From Kitasatospora humi (GTDB taxonomy: Bacteria > Actinomycetota > Actinomycetes > Streptomycetales > Streptomycetaceae), in assembly GCF_020907985.1 (NCBI RefSeq), contig NZ_JAJJPA010000019.1:1-64000 (forward strand): a stretch of 64,000 nt of DNA. Direction: 5' to 3'. Under the pieces are notes generated by a model. That model saw nothing but the letters and a program-made list of their open reading frames with translations, had not been told where the DNA came from and did not search any database. The position numbers and the translations under genes were made by a program. Within the stretch, counting starts at the first letter, position 1; each line of letters starts with the position of its first letter. Shown piece by piece: positions 47,890-58,434 of the stretch.

Positions 47890-49247
47890 GCCGTCAGCAG
47901 GACCAGACCCATGACCTGCTCGGGGTCGGGATCGGCCCGTTCAACCTGTCGCTGGCCGCGCTGGCCGACCAGGTGCCCGGGCTGACCGCGCTCTTCTGCG
48001 AGGCCAAGCCGGAATTCCGCTGGCACCCGGGGATGCTGGTGGACGGGGCCAGGATGCAGGTGCCGTTCCTGGCCGACCTGGTCTCGCTGGTGGACCCGAC
48101 CAACCCGTGGTCCTTCCTCAACTACCTGCGCGCGCACGAGCGGCTCTTCCCCTTCTACTTCGCCGAGCGCTTCCACTTGGCCCGGCGCGAGTACGACCAC
48201 TACTGCCGGTGGGTGGCCGAGCGGCTGCCCAGCTGCCGGTTCGGCGCCGAGGTCGTCGCGGTCCGCTGGGTGGACGGCGCCTTCGAGGCGGAGCTCGGCG
48301 GGGGTGCACCGGTCCGGGCCCGCAACCTGGTGCTCGGCGTCGGCACCAGGCCGGTGTGGCCGGCCGCCTTCGCCGCCCTGGAGGGTCACCCGGCGGTCTG
48401 GCACTCCGGCGACTACCTGCAGCGGCGCGCCGCCCTGCGGTCGGCCCGGGACGTCACCGTGGTCGGCTCCGGGCAGTCCGGCGCCGAGGTCTTCCTCGAC
48501 CTGCTGCGCTCCCGCGGCGAGGACGGCACCCGGCTGCGCTGGCTGACCCGGACCAGGGCACTGGCGCCGATGGAGTACTCCAAGCTCGGCCTGGAGCACT
48601 TCACCCCCGACTACACCCGGTACTTCCACGCGCTGCCCGAGGCGGTCCGCGACCGGCTGGTGGCCGAACAGTGGCAGCTGCACAAGGCGGCCAGCGCGGA
48701 GACCCTGGCCGACATCCACGACCTGCTCTACGAGCGCACCATCGGCCGCCCGATCGGCGCGGTGGACGCGGAGATCATCCCCGGCACCGAGGTGACCGCC
48801 GCACTGCCCGGCCCGTGCGGCGGCCTGGAACTGCGCTGCCTGCACCGCGACTCGGGCACCAACCGCACCCTGCGCACCGACGCCGTGGTGCTCGCCACCG
48901 GCTACCGGGCCGCGCACCCGGCCTTCCTCGATCCGCTGGCCGACCTGATCGACCGGGACGAGCAGGGCCGGTTCCGGGTCGACCTGGACCACCGGGTGGC
49001 CACCGCCCCCGCCCTGACCGGCGGTCTCTACGTGCAGAACGCCGAACTGCACACCCACGGCGTCGGTACCCCCGACCTGGGCCTGGGCGCCCACCGCGCG
49101 GCAGTGATCCTGAACGCGCTCACCGGCCGCGTGGTGCACCCGCTACCGGCCCGGACCGCCTGGACCAGCTTCGCCCCCGCCGCCCTGCCGACCCAGGGCG
49201 GCGCCGCCACCAAGGAGCCGCAGCATGCACCGTCCGCCGGTCGATGA
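47886..49247 (+). CDS. Lysine/ornithine N-hydroxylase (IucD/SidA family)
   Basis: 453 residues; an FAD- and NADPH-dependent amine N-hydroxylase. FAD motif GVGIGPFNLSLAAL is at residues 13-26, the substrate/flavin segment FRWHPGMLVDGARMQVPFLADL follows, then the NADPH motif VVGSGQSGAEVFLDLL and the C-terminal LATGYR signature. It makes the hydroxylamine that the acyltransferase converts to a hydroxamate. L-lysine is likelier than ornithine given the gene context, but specificity cannot be read directly. Confidence 0.9.
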   Translation: MSRQQDQTHDLLGVGIGPFNLSLAALADQVPGLTALFCEAKPEFRWHPGMLVDGARMQVPFLADLVSLVDPTNPWSFLNYLRAHERLFPFYFAERFHLARREYDHYCRWVAERLPSCRFGAEVVAVRWVDGAFEAELGGGAPVRARNLVLGVGTRPVWPAAFAALEGHPAVWHSGDYLQRRAALRSARDVTVVGSGQSGAEVFLDLLRSRGEDGTRLRWLTRTRALAPMEYSKLGLEHFTPDYTRYFHALPEAVRDRLVAEQWQLHKAASAETLADIHDLLYERTIGRPIGAVDAEIIPGTEVTAALPGPCGGLELRCLHRDSGTNRTLRTDAVVLATGYRAAHPAFLDPLADLIDRDEQGRFRVDLDHRVATAPALTGGLYVQNAELHTHGVGTPDLGLGAHRAAVILNALTGRVVHPLPARTAWTSFAPAALPTQGGAATKEPQHAPSAGR

Positions 49248-51045
49248 CGTCCTCACCGCCGAACGCTGGCAGCGCGCCTGCCGGGCGCTCCTGGCCAAAA
49301 TGCTGGGCGAGTTCGCCTACGAGGAGCTGCTGGCCCCCGCGCCGGTCGACGACGGCCTTTACCGGATCGCGCTCCCCGGCGGGCCGGTCTACCGGTTCGC
49401 CGCCCGGCGCGGTGCCTACGGCAGCTGGCAGGTCGACCCCGGTTCGGTGCGCCGGGACGGCGAGCGGTCCGACGATCCGTTCGAGTTCCTGCTGGCGGCG
49501 CGTCGGCAGCTCGGCCTCACCGGGGACACGGTCGGCCACCTGGTCCGGGAGCTGACCGCCACCCTGCTCGCCGATGTCCGGCTGGCGGCCCAGCAGTTGA
49601 CGGCCGCCGAACTGGCCGACCTGGACCACGCCACCCTGGAGGGGCACCAGACCGGGCACCCGTGGATCGTGCCGAACAAGGGCCGGCTGGGCTTCTCGGC
49701 CTCGGACGCCGCCGCCTGGGCCCCCGAGGCCCGTCAACTGCAGAGCCTGCGCTGGCTGGCCGTCCACCGCGACCTGGCCGCCTACCGGGGCCTCGGCGAG
49801 CTGGCCGAGCCGGAGGAGCTCTACCGCCAGGAGCTGGACCTGGCGGTGCTGGCCGGCTACCGGCTGCTGCTGGCCGACCGCGGGTTGGATCCGACCGGCT
49901 ACCTGCTGCTGCCGGTGCACCCCTGGCAGTGGGACGAGACGGTGCTGCCGCTGTTCGCGCCCTGGGTGGCCGACGGCCGGATCGTGCTGCTGCCGGCCGA
50001 CCGCGACCTGCGGCTGCCGCAGCAGTCGATCCGGACCTTCTTCAACGTCACCAGCCCGGACCGGCGCAGCGTCAAGCTGCCGCTGTCGGTGCTCAACACC
50101 CTGGTGTGGCGCGGGCTGCCGACCGAGCGGGCGCTGGCCGCGCCGGCCGTGACCGCGTGGATCCACCGGCTGCGCGACCAGGACCGGTTCCTGCGCGAGG
50201 AGTGCCGGGTGGTGCTGCTCGGCGAGGTCGCCTCGGTGGCGGTCCGGCATCCGTACTACGCGCGGCTGCCGGAGGCGCCGTACCAGTACAAGGAACTGCT
50301 CGGCGCGATCTGGCGGGAGCCGCTGGGCGGTTGTCTGGAGCCCGGTGAGCGCGGGCGCACCCTGGCCGCGCTGCTGCAGACCGGCAGCGACGGGCGCAGC
50401 CTGGTCGAGGAACTGGTCGCCCGCTCCGGGCTGGGCGCGCGGGACTGGACGGCGCGGCTGTTCGCGGTGATGCTGCCGCCGCTGCTGCACTTCCTCTACC
50501 GCTACGGCACGGTGTTCTCGCCGCACGGGGAGAACGCGATCGTGCTGTTCGACCGGCACGATGTGCCGGTGCGACTGGCGATCAAGGACTTCGTGGACGA
50601 CGTCAACATCAGTGACCGGGACCTGCCGGAGCTGCGCGGGCTGGATCCGGCGGTCAGCGGGGTGCTGCTCCGGGAGGGCCCGGCGGGGCTGTGCCAGTTC
50701 CTCCACGCCGGACTGTTCATCGGCGTCTACCGGTTCCTGGCGCCGCTGCTGGAGCGCCGCTGCGGTCTGCCGGAGCCGGAGTTCTGGGAGTTGCTGCGCG
50801 CCGAGATCCTGGCCCACCAGCGGCGGTTCCCGGAGCTGGCCGACCGGTTCGAGCTGTTCGACCTGCTCACCCCGGAGATCGACCGGCTCTGCCTGAACCG
50901 CAACCGGCTGCTGCTGGACGGCTACCGGGACCGCTCGCAGCGTCCGCACGCCGCGGTGCACGGGCGGGTGGCCAATCCGCTGGCGAACCCGTCGGGCAGT
51001 GCGTTGCCCGGTCCGCGGGAGAGCGTTGTCAGTCCGGCGCCGTAG
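49225..51045 (+). CDS. IucA/IucC-family NIS siderophore synthetase 2 (DesD/IucC-like)
   Basis: 606 residues. It overlaps the hydroxylase gene by 23 bp and has its own ribosome binding site (AAGGAG, 7 nt before ATG 49225). Motifs are GHPWIVPNKGRLGFSASDAA, LLPVHPWQWDETVLPL, QQSIRTFFNV, VKLPLSVLNTLVWRGL, FSPHGENAIVLFDRHDVPVR, KDFVDDVNI and the C-terminal RLCLNRNRLLLDGY. These are closest in style to DesD/IucC-type enzymes that join a hydroxamate acid to a second unit. Together with the first synthetase it can add two arms to citrate. It ends 12 bp before the next gene. Confidence 0.88.
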   Translation: MHRPPVDDVLTAERWQRACRALLAKMLGEFAYEELLAPAPVDDGLYRIALPGGPVYRFAARRGAYGSWQVDPGSVRRDGERSDDPFEFLLAARRQLGLTGDTVGHLVRELTATLLADVRLAAQQLTAAELADLDHATLEGHQTGHPWIVPNKGRLGFSASDAAAWAPEARQLQSLRWLAVHRDLAAYRGLGELAEPEELYRQELDLAVLAGYRLLLADRGLDPTGYLLLPVHPWQWDETVLPLFAPWVADGRIVLLPADRDLRLPQQSIRTFFNVTSPDRRSVKLPLSVLNTLVWRGLPTERALAAPAVTAWIHRLRDQDRFLREECRVVLLGEVASVAVRHPYYARLPEAPYQYKELLGAIWREPLGGCLEPGERGRTLAALLQTGSDGRSLVEELVARSGLGARDWTARLFAVMLPPLLHFLYRYGTVFSPHGENAIVLFDRHDVPVRLAIKDFVDDVNISDRDLPELRGLDPAVSGVLLREGPAGLCQFLHAGLFIGVYRFLAPLLERRCGLPEPEFWELLRAEILAHQRRFPELADRFELFDLLTPEIDRLCLNRNRLLLDGYRDRSQRPHAAVHGRVANPLANPSGSALPGPRESVVSPAP

Positions 51046-51057
51046 GGTGGTAGGGCC

Positions 51058-53169
51058 ATGAGGAACGACTCCGCACCCCAGTTGCCGGCCGAGGATCTCC
51101 CCGCCGAGCCCGCCGTCGAGACCGCCGGCCGTCCTGGCCATCCTGAGCTGGCCGAACTTCTCCACGCCGCGGTCACCGCGGTCGGCGGTGTCGAGCGGCC
51201 CGGCCAGATCAGGATGGCCGAGGCGGTCGCCGAGGCCGTCGAGAGCGCCGAGCACCTGCTGGTGCAGGCCGGCACCGGTACCGGCAAGTCGCTGGCCTAC
51301 CTGGTGCCGGCGCTGGCGCACGGTGACCGGGTGGTGGTGGCCACCGCCACCCTGGCACTGCAACGCCAGCTGGTGGAGCGGGACTTGCCGCGCACCGTGG
51401 AGGCGCTGCACCCGGTGCTGCGGCGCCGCCCGGAGTTCGCCATGCTCAAGGGCCGCTCCAACTACCTCTGCCTGCACCGGGCGCACGAGGGCACGCCCAG
51501 TGACGAGGGCGAGGGGCTGATCCCGCTGGAGGAGATCACCGGGCCGACCGGCAAGCTCGGCGAGGAGGTGCTCCGGCTGCGCGACTGGGCCGACGAGACC
51601 GAGACCGGCGACCGGGACGACCTGACCCCGGGCGTCTCCGACAAGGCCTGGGCCCAGCTGTCGGTCAGCTCCCGGGAGTGCCTGGGCGCCACCCGCTGCC
51701 CGTACGGGCCGGAGTGCTTCGCGGAGCGGGCCCGGGAGCGGGCCAAGCTGGCCGACGTGGTGGTCACCAACCACGCGCTACTGGCGATCGACGCGATCGA
51801 GGGCGCCCCGGTGCTGCCGGAGCACGAGCTGCTGATCATCGACGAGGCGCACGAGCTGGTGAACCGGGTGACCGGCGCGGCCACCGCCGAACTCACCGTC
51901 GGCGCGGTCAACCGCGCGGTCAAGCGGGCCGCCCGGCTGGCCAACGAGAAGGCGGTGGACGCGCTGCAGGCCGCCGCCGAGAGCTACCACGGCCTGATGG
52001 AGACCGCCCAGCCCGGCAAGGTCGACGAACTGCCCGAGTACCTCGGCTACGCGGTCGCCGCGATCCGGGACGCCAGCCGCCAGGTGATCACCTCGCTCGG
52101 TGAGATCCGGGACAAGGGCCTCACCGACGAGGACGCCGTCCGCAAGCAGGCGATGGCCGCCGTCGAGTCGCTGCACGACACCACCGAGCGGCTGCTGGAG
52201 GAGTCGCCGTACGACGTGGTCTGGATCGAGCGCAACGACCGCTACGGGCTGGTGCCGGCCTCGCTGCGGGTGGCGCCGATGAGCGTCTCCGGGCTGCTGC
52301 GGGAGAACCTCTACCGGGAGCGCTCGGTGGTGCTGACCTCGGCCACCCTGAAGCTGGGCGGCGACTTCACCGGGGTGGCCGCCTCGGTCGGCCTGCCCGC
52401 CGAGGGGCGGCTGCCGGACCAGCGCGGCGGGGCGGAGCCGGAGCGCGACCTGAGCGAGGACGCGCCGCCGACCTGGCGGGCGCTGGACGTCGGCTCGCCG
52501 TTCAGCTACCCCAAGCAGGGCATCCTCTATGTCGCCAAGCACCTGCCGGCGCCCGGTCGGGAGCCGGAACGGCCGCAGATGCTGGACGAGTTGGCCGAGC
52601 TGATCGGTGCCGCCGGTGGGCGCACGCTCGGGCTGTTCTCCTCGATGCGGGCCGCCCAGACCGCTGCCGAGCAGCTGCGCGAACGGCTGGACTACCCGAT
52701 CCTGCTGCAGGGTGAGGACACCCTGGGCGAGTTGATCCGGAACTTCGCCGGCGATGCCGAGACCTGCCTGTTCGGCACCCTGTCGCTCTGGCAGGGCGTG
52801 GACGTGCCGGGCTCCGCCTGCCAGTTGGTGGTGATGGACCGTATCCCGTTCCCGCGCCCCGACGATCCGCTGATGAGCGCCCGGCAGAAGTCGGTGGAGG
52901 AGGCTGGGGGGAACGGCTTCATGGCGGTGGCGGCCACCCACGCCGCGCTGCTGATGGCGCAGGGCGCGGGCCGGCTGGTCCGAGCGGCCGACGACCGGGG
53001 CGTGGTCGCGGTGCTCGATCCGCGGCTGGCCACCGCACGGTACGGCGGCTTCTTCCGGGCCTCGATGCCGGACTTCTGGTACACCACCGACCGCAACCAG
53101 GTGCGCCGCTCACTGGCGGCCATCGACCAGAGTGCGCCGCCGGTCCGGCCGGTGGTCAAGCGGGGCTGA
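51058..53169 (+). CDS. DinG/XPD-family ATP-dependent DNA helicase
   Basis: 703 residues of the superfamily 2 iron-sulfur helicases. It has Walker A VQAGTGTGKSLAYLV, DEAH box IIDEAHELVNR, and motif VI-like region QGAGRLVRAADDRG. Four cysteines fit the 4Fe-4S site (one in NYLCLH and three in the ECLGATRCPYGPECF segment). The family unwinds 5'-3' and deals with R-loops and stalled forks. A TAGGGT at 51043-51048 lies just before the ATG, so it may have its own promoter although it follows the siderophore operon by 12 bp. It shares a terminator with the convergent lexA. Confidence 0.92.
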   Translation: MRNDSAPQLPAEDLPAEPAVETAGRPGHPELAELLHAAVTAVGGVERPGQIRMAEAVAEAVESAEHLLVQAGTGTGKSLAYLVPALAHGDRVVVATATLALQRQLVERDLPRTVEALHPVLRRRPEFAMLKGRSNYLCLHRAHEGTPSDEGEGLIPLEEITGPTGKLGEEVLRLRDWADETETGDRDDLTPGVSDKAWAQLSVSSRECLGATRCPYGPECFAERARERAKLADVVVTNHALLAIDAIEGAPVLPEHELLIIDEAHELVNRVTGAATAELTVGAVNRAVKRAARLANEKAVDALQAAAESYHGLMETAQPGKVDELPEYLGYAVAAIRDASRQVITSLGEIRDKGLTDEDAVRKQAMAAVESLHDTTERLLEESPYDVVWIERNDRYGLVPASLRVAPMSVSGLLRENLYRERSVVLTSATLKLGGDFTGVAASVGLPAEGRLPDQRGGAEPERDLSEDAPPTWRALDVGSPFSYPKQGILYVAKHLPAPGREPERPQMLDELAELIGAAGGRTLGLFSSMRAAQTAAEQLRERLDYPILLQGEDTLGELIRNFAGDAETCLFGTLSLWQGVDVPGSACQLVVMDRIPFPRPDDPLMSARQKSVEEAGGNGFMAVAATHAALLMAQGAGRLVRAADDRGVVAVLDPRLATARYGGFFRASMPDFWYTTDRNQVRRSLAAIDQSAPPVRPVVKRG

Positions 53170-53220
53170 CCGGGCAGTCGGCGAGCCGAGCCGGATTCGA
53201 ACGCCTCCGTCCGGACAGGA

Positions 53221-53254
53221 CTGACGGGCCGTCGGATGACCGACGGCCCGTCAG
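53221..53254. terminator. Perfect 15-bp hairpin between dinG-like gene and lexA
   Basis: CTGACGGGCCGTCGG and its exact complement flank a 4-nt loop (ATGA). It lies between convergent genes. Confidence 0.9.
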
Positions 53255-53282
53255 GAGCAGGAGGGGCGGGGGCGTGCCCGGG

Positions 53283-54161
53283 TCAGAGGCGGCGCAGTAC
53301 CGCGACGACCTTGCCCAGGATGGTCGCGTTGTCGCCCGGGATCGGCTCGTAGGCCGGGTTGTGCGGCAGCAGCCAGATCCGGCCGTCCTCGCGCTTGAGG
53401 CGCTTGACGGTGGCCTCGCCGTCGATCATGGCGGCCACGATGTCGCCGTTCTCGGCGACCGGCTGGCGGCGCACGGTGACCCAGTCCCCGTCGCAGATGG
53501 CCGCCTCGATCATCGAGTCACCGCGCACGGTGAGCGCGAACAGCTCGCCCTCGCCGACCAGCTGGCGGGGCAGCGGGAAGACGTCCTCGACGGTCTGCTC
53601 GGCGAGGATCGGCCCGCCGGCGGCGATCCGGCCGACCAGGGGCACGTAGGAGGTGGAGGGGCGGCCCGCGGCGTCGGCGGTGTTGGGGCGGGTGACCTCG
53701 ACGCCGCGCACCTCGTAGGCGCGCGGGCGGTGGGGGTCGCGCCGCAGGAACCCCTTGCGCTCCAGGGCCATCAGCTGGTGCGCCACCGAGGAGGTGGAGG
53801 AGAGCCCGACCGCCTGGCCGATCTCCCGCATGCTCGGCGGATAGCCGCGGCGCTGCACCGAATCCCGGATCACGTCGATCACCCTGCGCTGCCGCTCGGT
53901 CAGCCCTGCCTCGTCGGTGCGGATGCCCGGCGGCCGGCCGGGCAGCGAGCGGACCTGGCTGCCGGGCAGGCCGAGCGGCACGTCCTGGACGGAGGCGTGC
54001 TCGACCGGCTGGTCCTGCAGGAAGCCCGGCGCGCCGCCGGGACGGGAGCTGTCGCTGCGGTCCATGCTGCTGCGGTCCTCCTGTACCGGGATGCCGCGGC
54101 CGTCGGCAATGGTGTTCTGGAGAGCGGTGTTGCTGGAGCTACTGGTCTGTACGGTGTTCAT
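53283..54161 (-). CDS. lexA: SOS repressor LexA
   Basis: 292 residues. The N-terminal winged helix (TERQRRVIDVIRDSVQRRGY, MREIGQAVGLSS) is followed by the autoprotease domain with cleavage site IAA-GGP, catalytic Ser216 (RGDSMIEAA) and Lys253 (ATVKRLKRE), 37 residues apart as in E. coli LexA. An N-terminal extension of about 90 Ser/Gln/Pro-rich residues precedes the DNA-binding domain and is longer than in most bacteria. The start is ATG 54161; the start at 54215 would add 18 residues. Autoregulation is supported by an SOS box 72 bp upstream. Confidence 0.95.
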   Translation of the reverse strand: MNTVQTSSSSNTALQNTIADGRGIPVQEDRSSMDRSDSSRPGGAPGFLQDQPVEHASVQDVPLGLPGSQVRSLPGRPPGIRTDEAGLTERQRRVIDVIRDSVQRRGYPPSMREIGQAVGLSSTSSVAHQLMALERKGFLRRDPHRPRAYEVRGVEVTRPNTADAAGRPSTSYVPLVGRIAAGGPILAEQTVEDVFPLPRQLVGEGELFALTVRGDSMIEAAICDGDWVTVRRQPVAENGDIVAAMIDGEATVKRLKREDGRIWLLPHNPAYEPIPGDNATILGKVVAVLRRL

Positions 54162-54232
54162 GGCGGCCCCTCTCGACGGGCGGTCTTCCCTGCTTGCCCA
54201 GCCCAACGGCAGCACCTATCGAAAGGTTGCGC

Positions 54233-54246
54233 CAAACACACGTTCG
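54233..54246 (-). promoter_or_regulatory. LexA box upstream of lexA
   Basis: Minus strand CGAACGTGTGTTTG fits CGAACNNNNGTTYG. It supports negative autoregulation of lexA. Confidence 0.85.
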
Positions 54247-54447
54247 AGTGAATTATTTCGGGTCCGCATGACTCGATCAAGGCATTGGGTGTATGTGCTG
54301 TCGATTAAATGTTCGATCAGTGATTCTAGCCTGCTCCTCCCCAGCCGTTCGGGCGAGTGGTCGAAATCGTCGCCACGACTGACCAGCGGCGATCGCGCCG
54401 GGTGATTCCGGGGCCACTGCGCGTCCGGCGTGTTGAAGGGTGCGTCA

Positions 54448-54461
54448 CGCTAGATCTAGTG
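54448..54461 (+). promoter_or_regulatory. Candidate NrdR box 1
   Basis: CGCTAGATCTAGTG, with a perfect 10-bp CTAGATCTAG core. Its centre is about 33 bp (about three helical turns) from the second candidate box. Confidence 0.55.
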
Positions 54462-54481
54462 GTTGGATAGCTGCTCGCAGC

Positions 54482-54494
54482 CCACAGGTTGTGG
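54482..54494 (+). promoter_or_regulatory. Candidate NrdR box 2
   Basis: CCACA-GGT-TGTGG inverted repeat upstream of nrdR. Paired boxes spaced by whole helical turns are the known arrangement for NrdR targets, including nrdRJ of Streptomyces. Confidence 0.55.
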
Positions 54495-54581
54495 TCCCCA
54501 TGTCATTGGATCTTGAACGGGTGGCCTAGACTATGGGTCTGCCCAGCCCGCTCAGCCGGTTCGCCCAGGAAGGGAGTCCCC

Positions 54582-55088
54582 GTGCACTGCCCCTTCTGCC
54601 GGCACTCCGACAGCCGTGTGGTCGACAGTCGTACCACTGACGACGGCAGTGCGATCCGCCGCCGCCGGCAGTGCCCCGACTGCAGTCGGCGGTTCACCAC
54701 GGTGGAGACGGCCGCGCTCATGGTGATCAAGCGCAGCGGGGTGACCGAGCCGTTCAGCCGCGAGAAGGTGATCTCCGGGGTCCGCAAGGCCTGCCAGGGC
54801 CGACCGGTCACCGAGGACGCCCTGGCGCTGCTCGGCCAACGGGTGGAGGAGTGCGTGCGGGCCAGTGGCAGCGCCGAACTCTCCACGCATGACGTGGGCC
54901 TGGCCATACTCGGCCCGCTGAAGGAGCTGGACGTCGTCGCCTACCTGCGGTTCGCCTCGGTGTACCAGGCGTACGACGGGCTCTCGGACTTCGAGGCCGC
55001 CATCGCGGAGTTGCGAGGCGCGGAGCAGTCCACCACCGCGCAGGACGAGGACGGCTCCGCCGTGCCCGTCCCGGCCGCGGCGCCCTAG
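54582..55088 (+). CDS. nrdR: Transcriptional repressor NrdR
   Basis: 168 residues. The N-terminal zinc ribbon has two Cys pairs (CPFC and CPDC), the ATP-cone follows (VIKRSGVTEPFSREKVISGV, AYLRFASVYQAYDGLSDF). It senses ATP/dATP and represses ribonucleotide reductase genes. The start is GTG 54582 with AAGGGAG 5 nt upstream. The C-terminal 20 residues are a variable acidic tail. It is immediately upstream of nrdJ, one of its expected targets. Confidence 0.95.
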   Translation: MHCPFCRHSDSRVVDSRTTDDGSAIRRRRQCPDCSRRFTTVETAALMVIKRSGVTEPFSREKVISGVRKACQGRPVTEDALALLGQRVEECVRASGSAELSTHDVGLAILGPLKELDVVAYLRFASVYQAYDGLSDFEAAIAELRGAEQSTTAQDEDGSAVPVPAAAP

Positions 55089-55266
55089 GAGGCGGTTACC
55101 CACGCCCCCTGGGGCTCAGGCGTGCCCGAAAACGGCGCGCAAACCCTTACAGACGGTGCGAACCGGTCGGCGTCCCCGGCCTGCCCGCCCACCAGGAGAA
55201 GCGAAGCAGCACACCCCGAGAAGCGACAATTGGGGTATGCCGGGCGTTTGCCCAGGAGGAGGAGAA

Positions 55267-58149
<2,883 letters not shown>

Positions 58150-58195
58150 TTCCGCGCGAGCGGGCACTGGCGTCCCGCTGACTCGGCGGTGAACG

Positions 58196-58228
58196 GGCGG
58201 GGCCACCGGACCATCCGGTGGCCCCGCC
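58196..58228 (+). terminator. Terminator after nrdJ
   Basis: Perfect 14-bp arms GGCGGGGCCACCGG/CCGGTGGCCCCGCC (58196-58209, 58215-58228), loop ACCAT, followed by TTT. A near copy of its right half recurs at 58245-58264. Confidence 0.9.
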
Positions 58229-58311
58229 TTTCGCGTGCCCGGGGGACCATTCGGTGGCCCCGCCCTGCCACAGGTGCGGCGCATTTGACAGACGTCACGT
58301 CAACTGAACGT

Positions 58312-58339
58312 TTGAGCGGAATATCTAAGTCGATATCAT
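58312..58339 (+). promoter_or_regulatory. Possible conservon promoter
   Basis: TTGAGC (58312-58317), 16 nt, TATCAT (58334-58339), in an A/T-richer stretch upstream of cvnA. A TTGACA also occurs at 58285-58290 without a matching -10. Confidence 0.35.
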
Positions 58340-58434
58340 CTGTTGACCGCGTGAACTGATCATGCTGCTCCCGGCCGCCGGGGGGCCGGTGCGCTGTCGC
58401 CTGCCCGATCCCGACCCCGCCGAGGAACCGACCG

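Larger units (their letters stand above)
54162..54581. other. lexA-nrdR divergent control region
   Basis: 420 bp, distinctly richer in A/T than its surroundings (54240-54330). It contains the lexA SOS box (54233-54246), a degenerate SOS-like word (54302-54315) and two candidate NrdR boxes (54448-54461, 54482-54494) plus a TAGACT hexamer (54527-54532). No gene seen. Confidence 0.7.

Noticed and set aside
53185..53215. tRNA-like GATTCGAACGCC
   Set aside because: No cloverleaf arms or acceptor stem can be formed around it.
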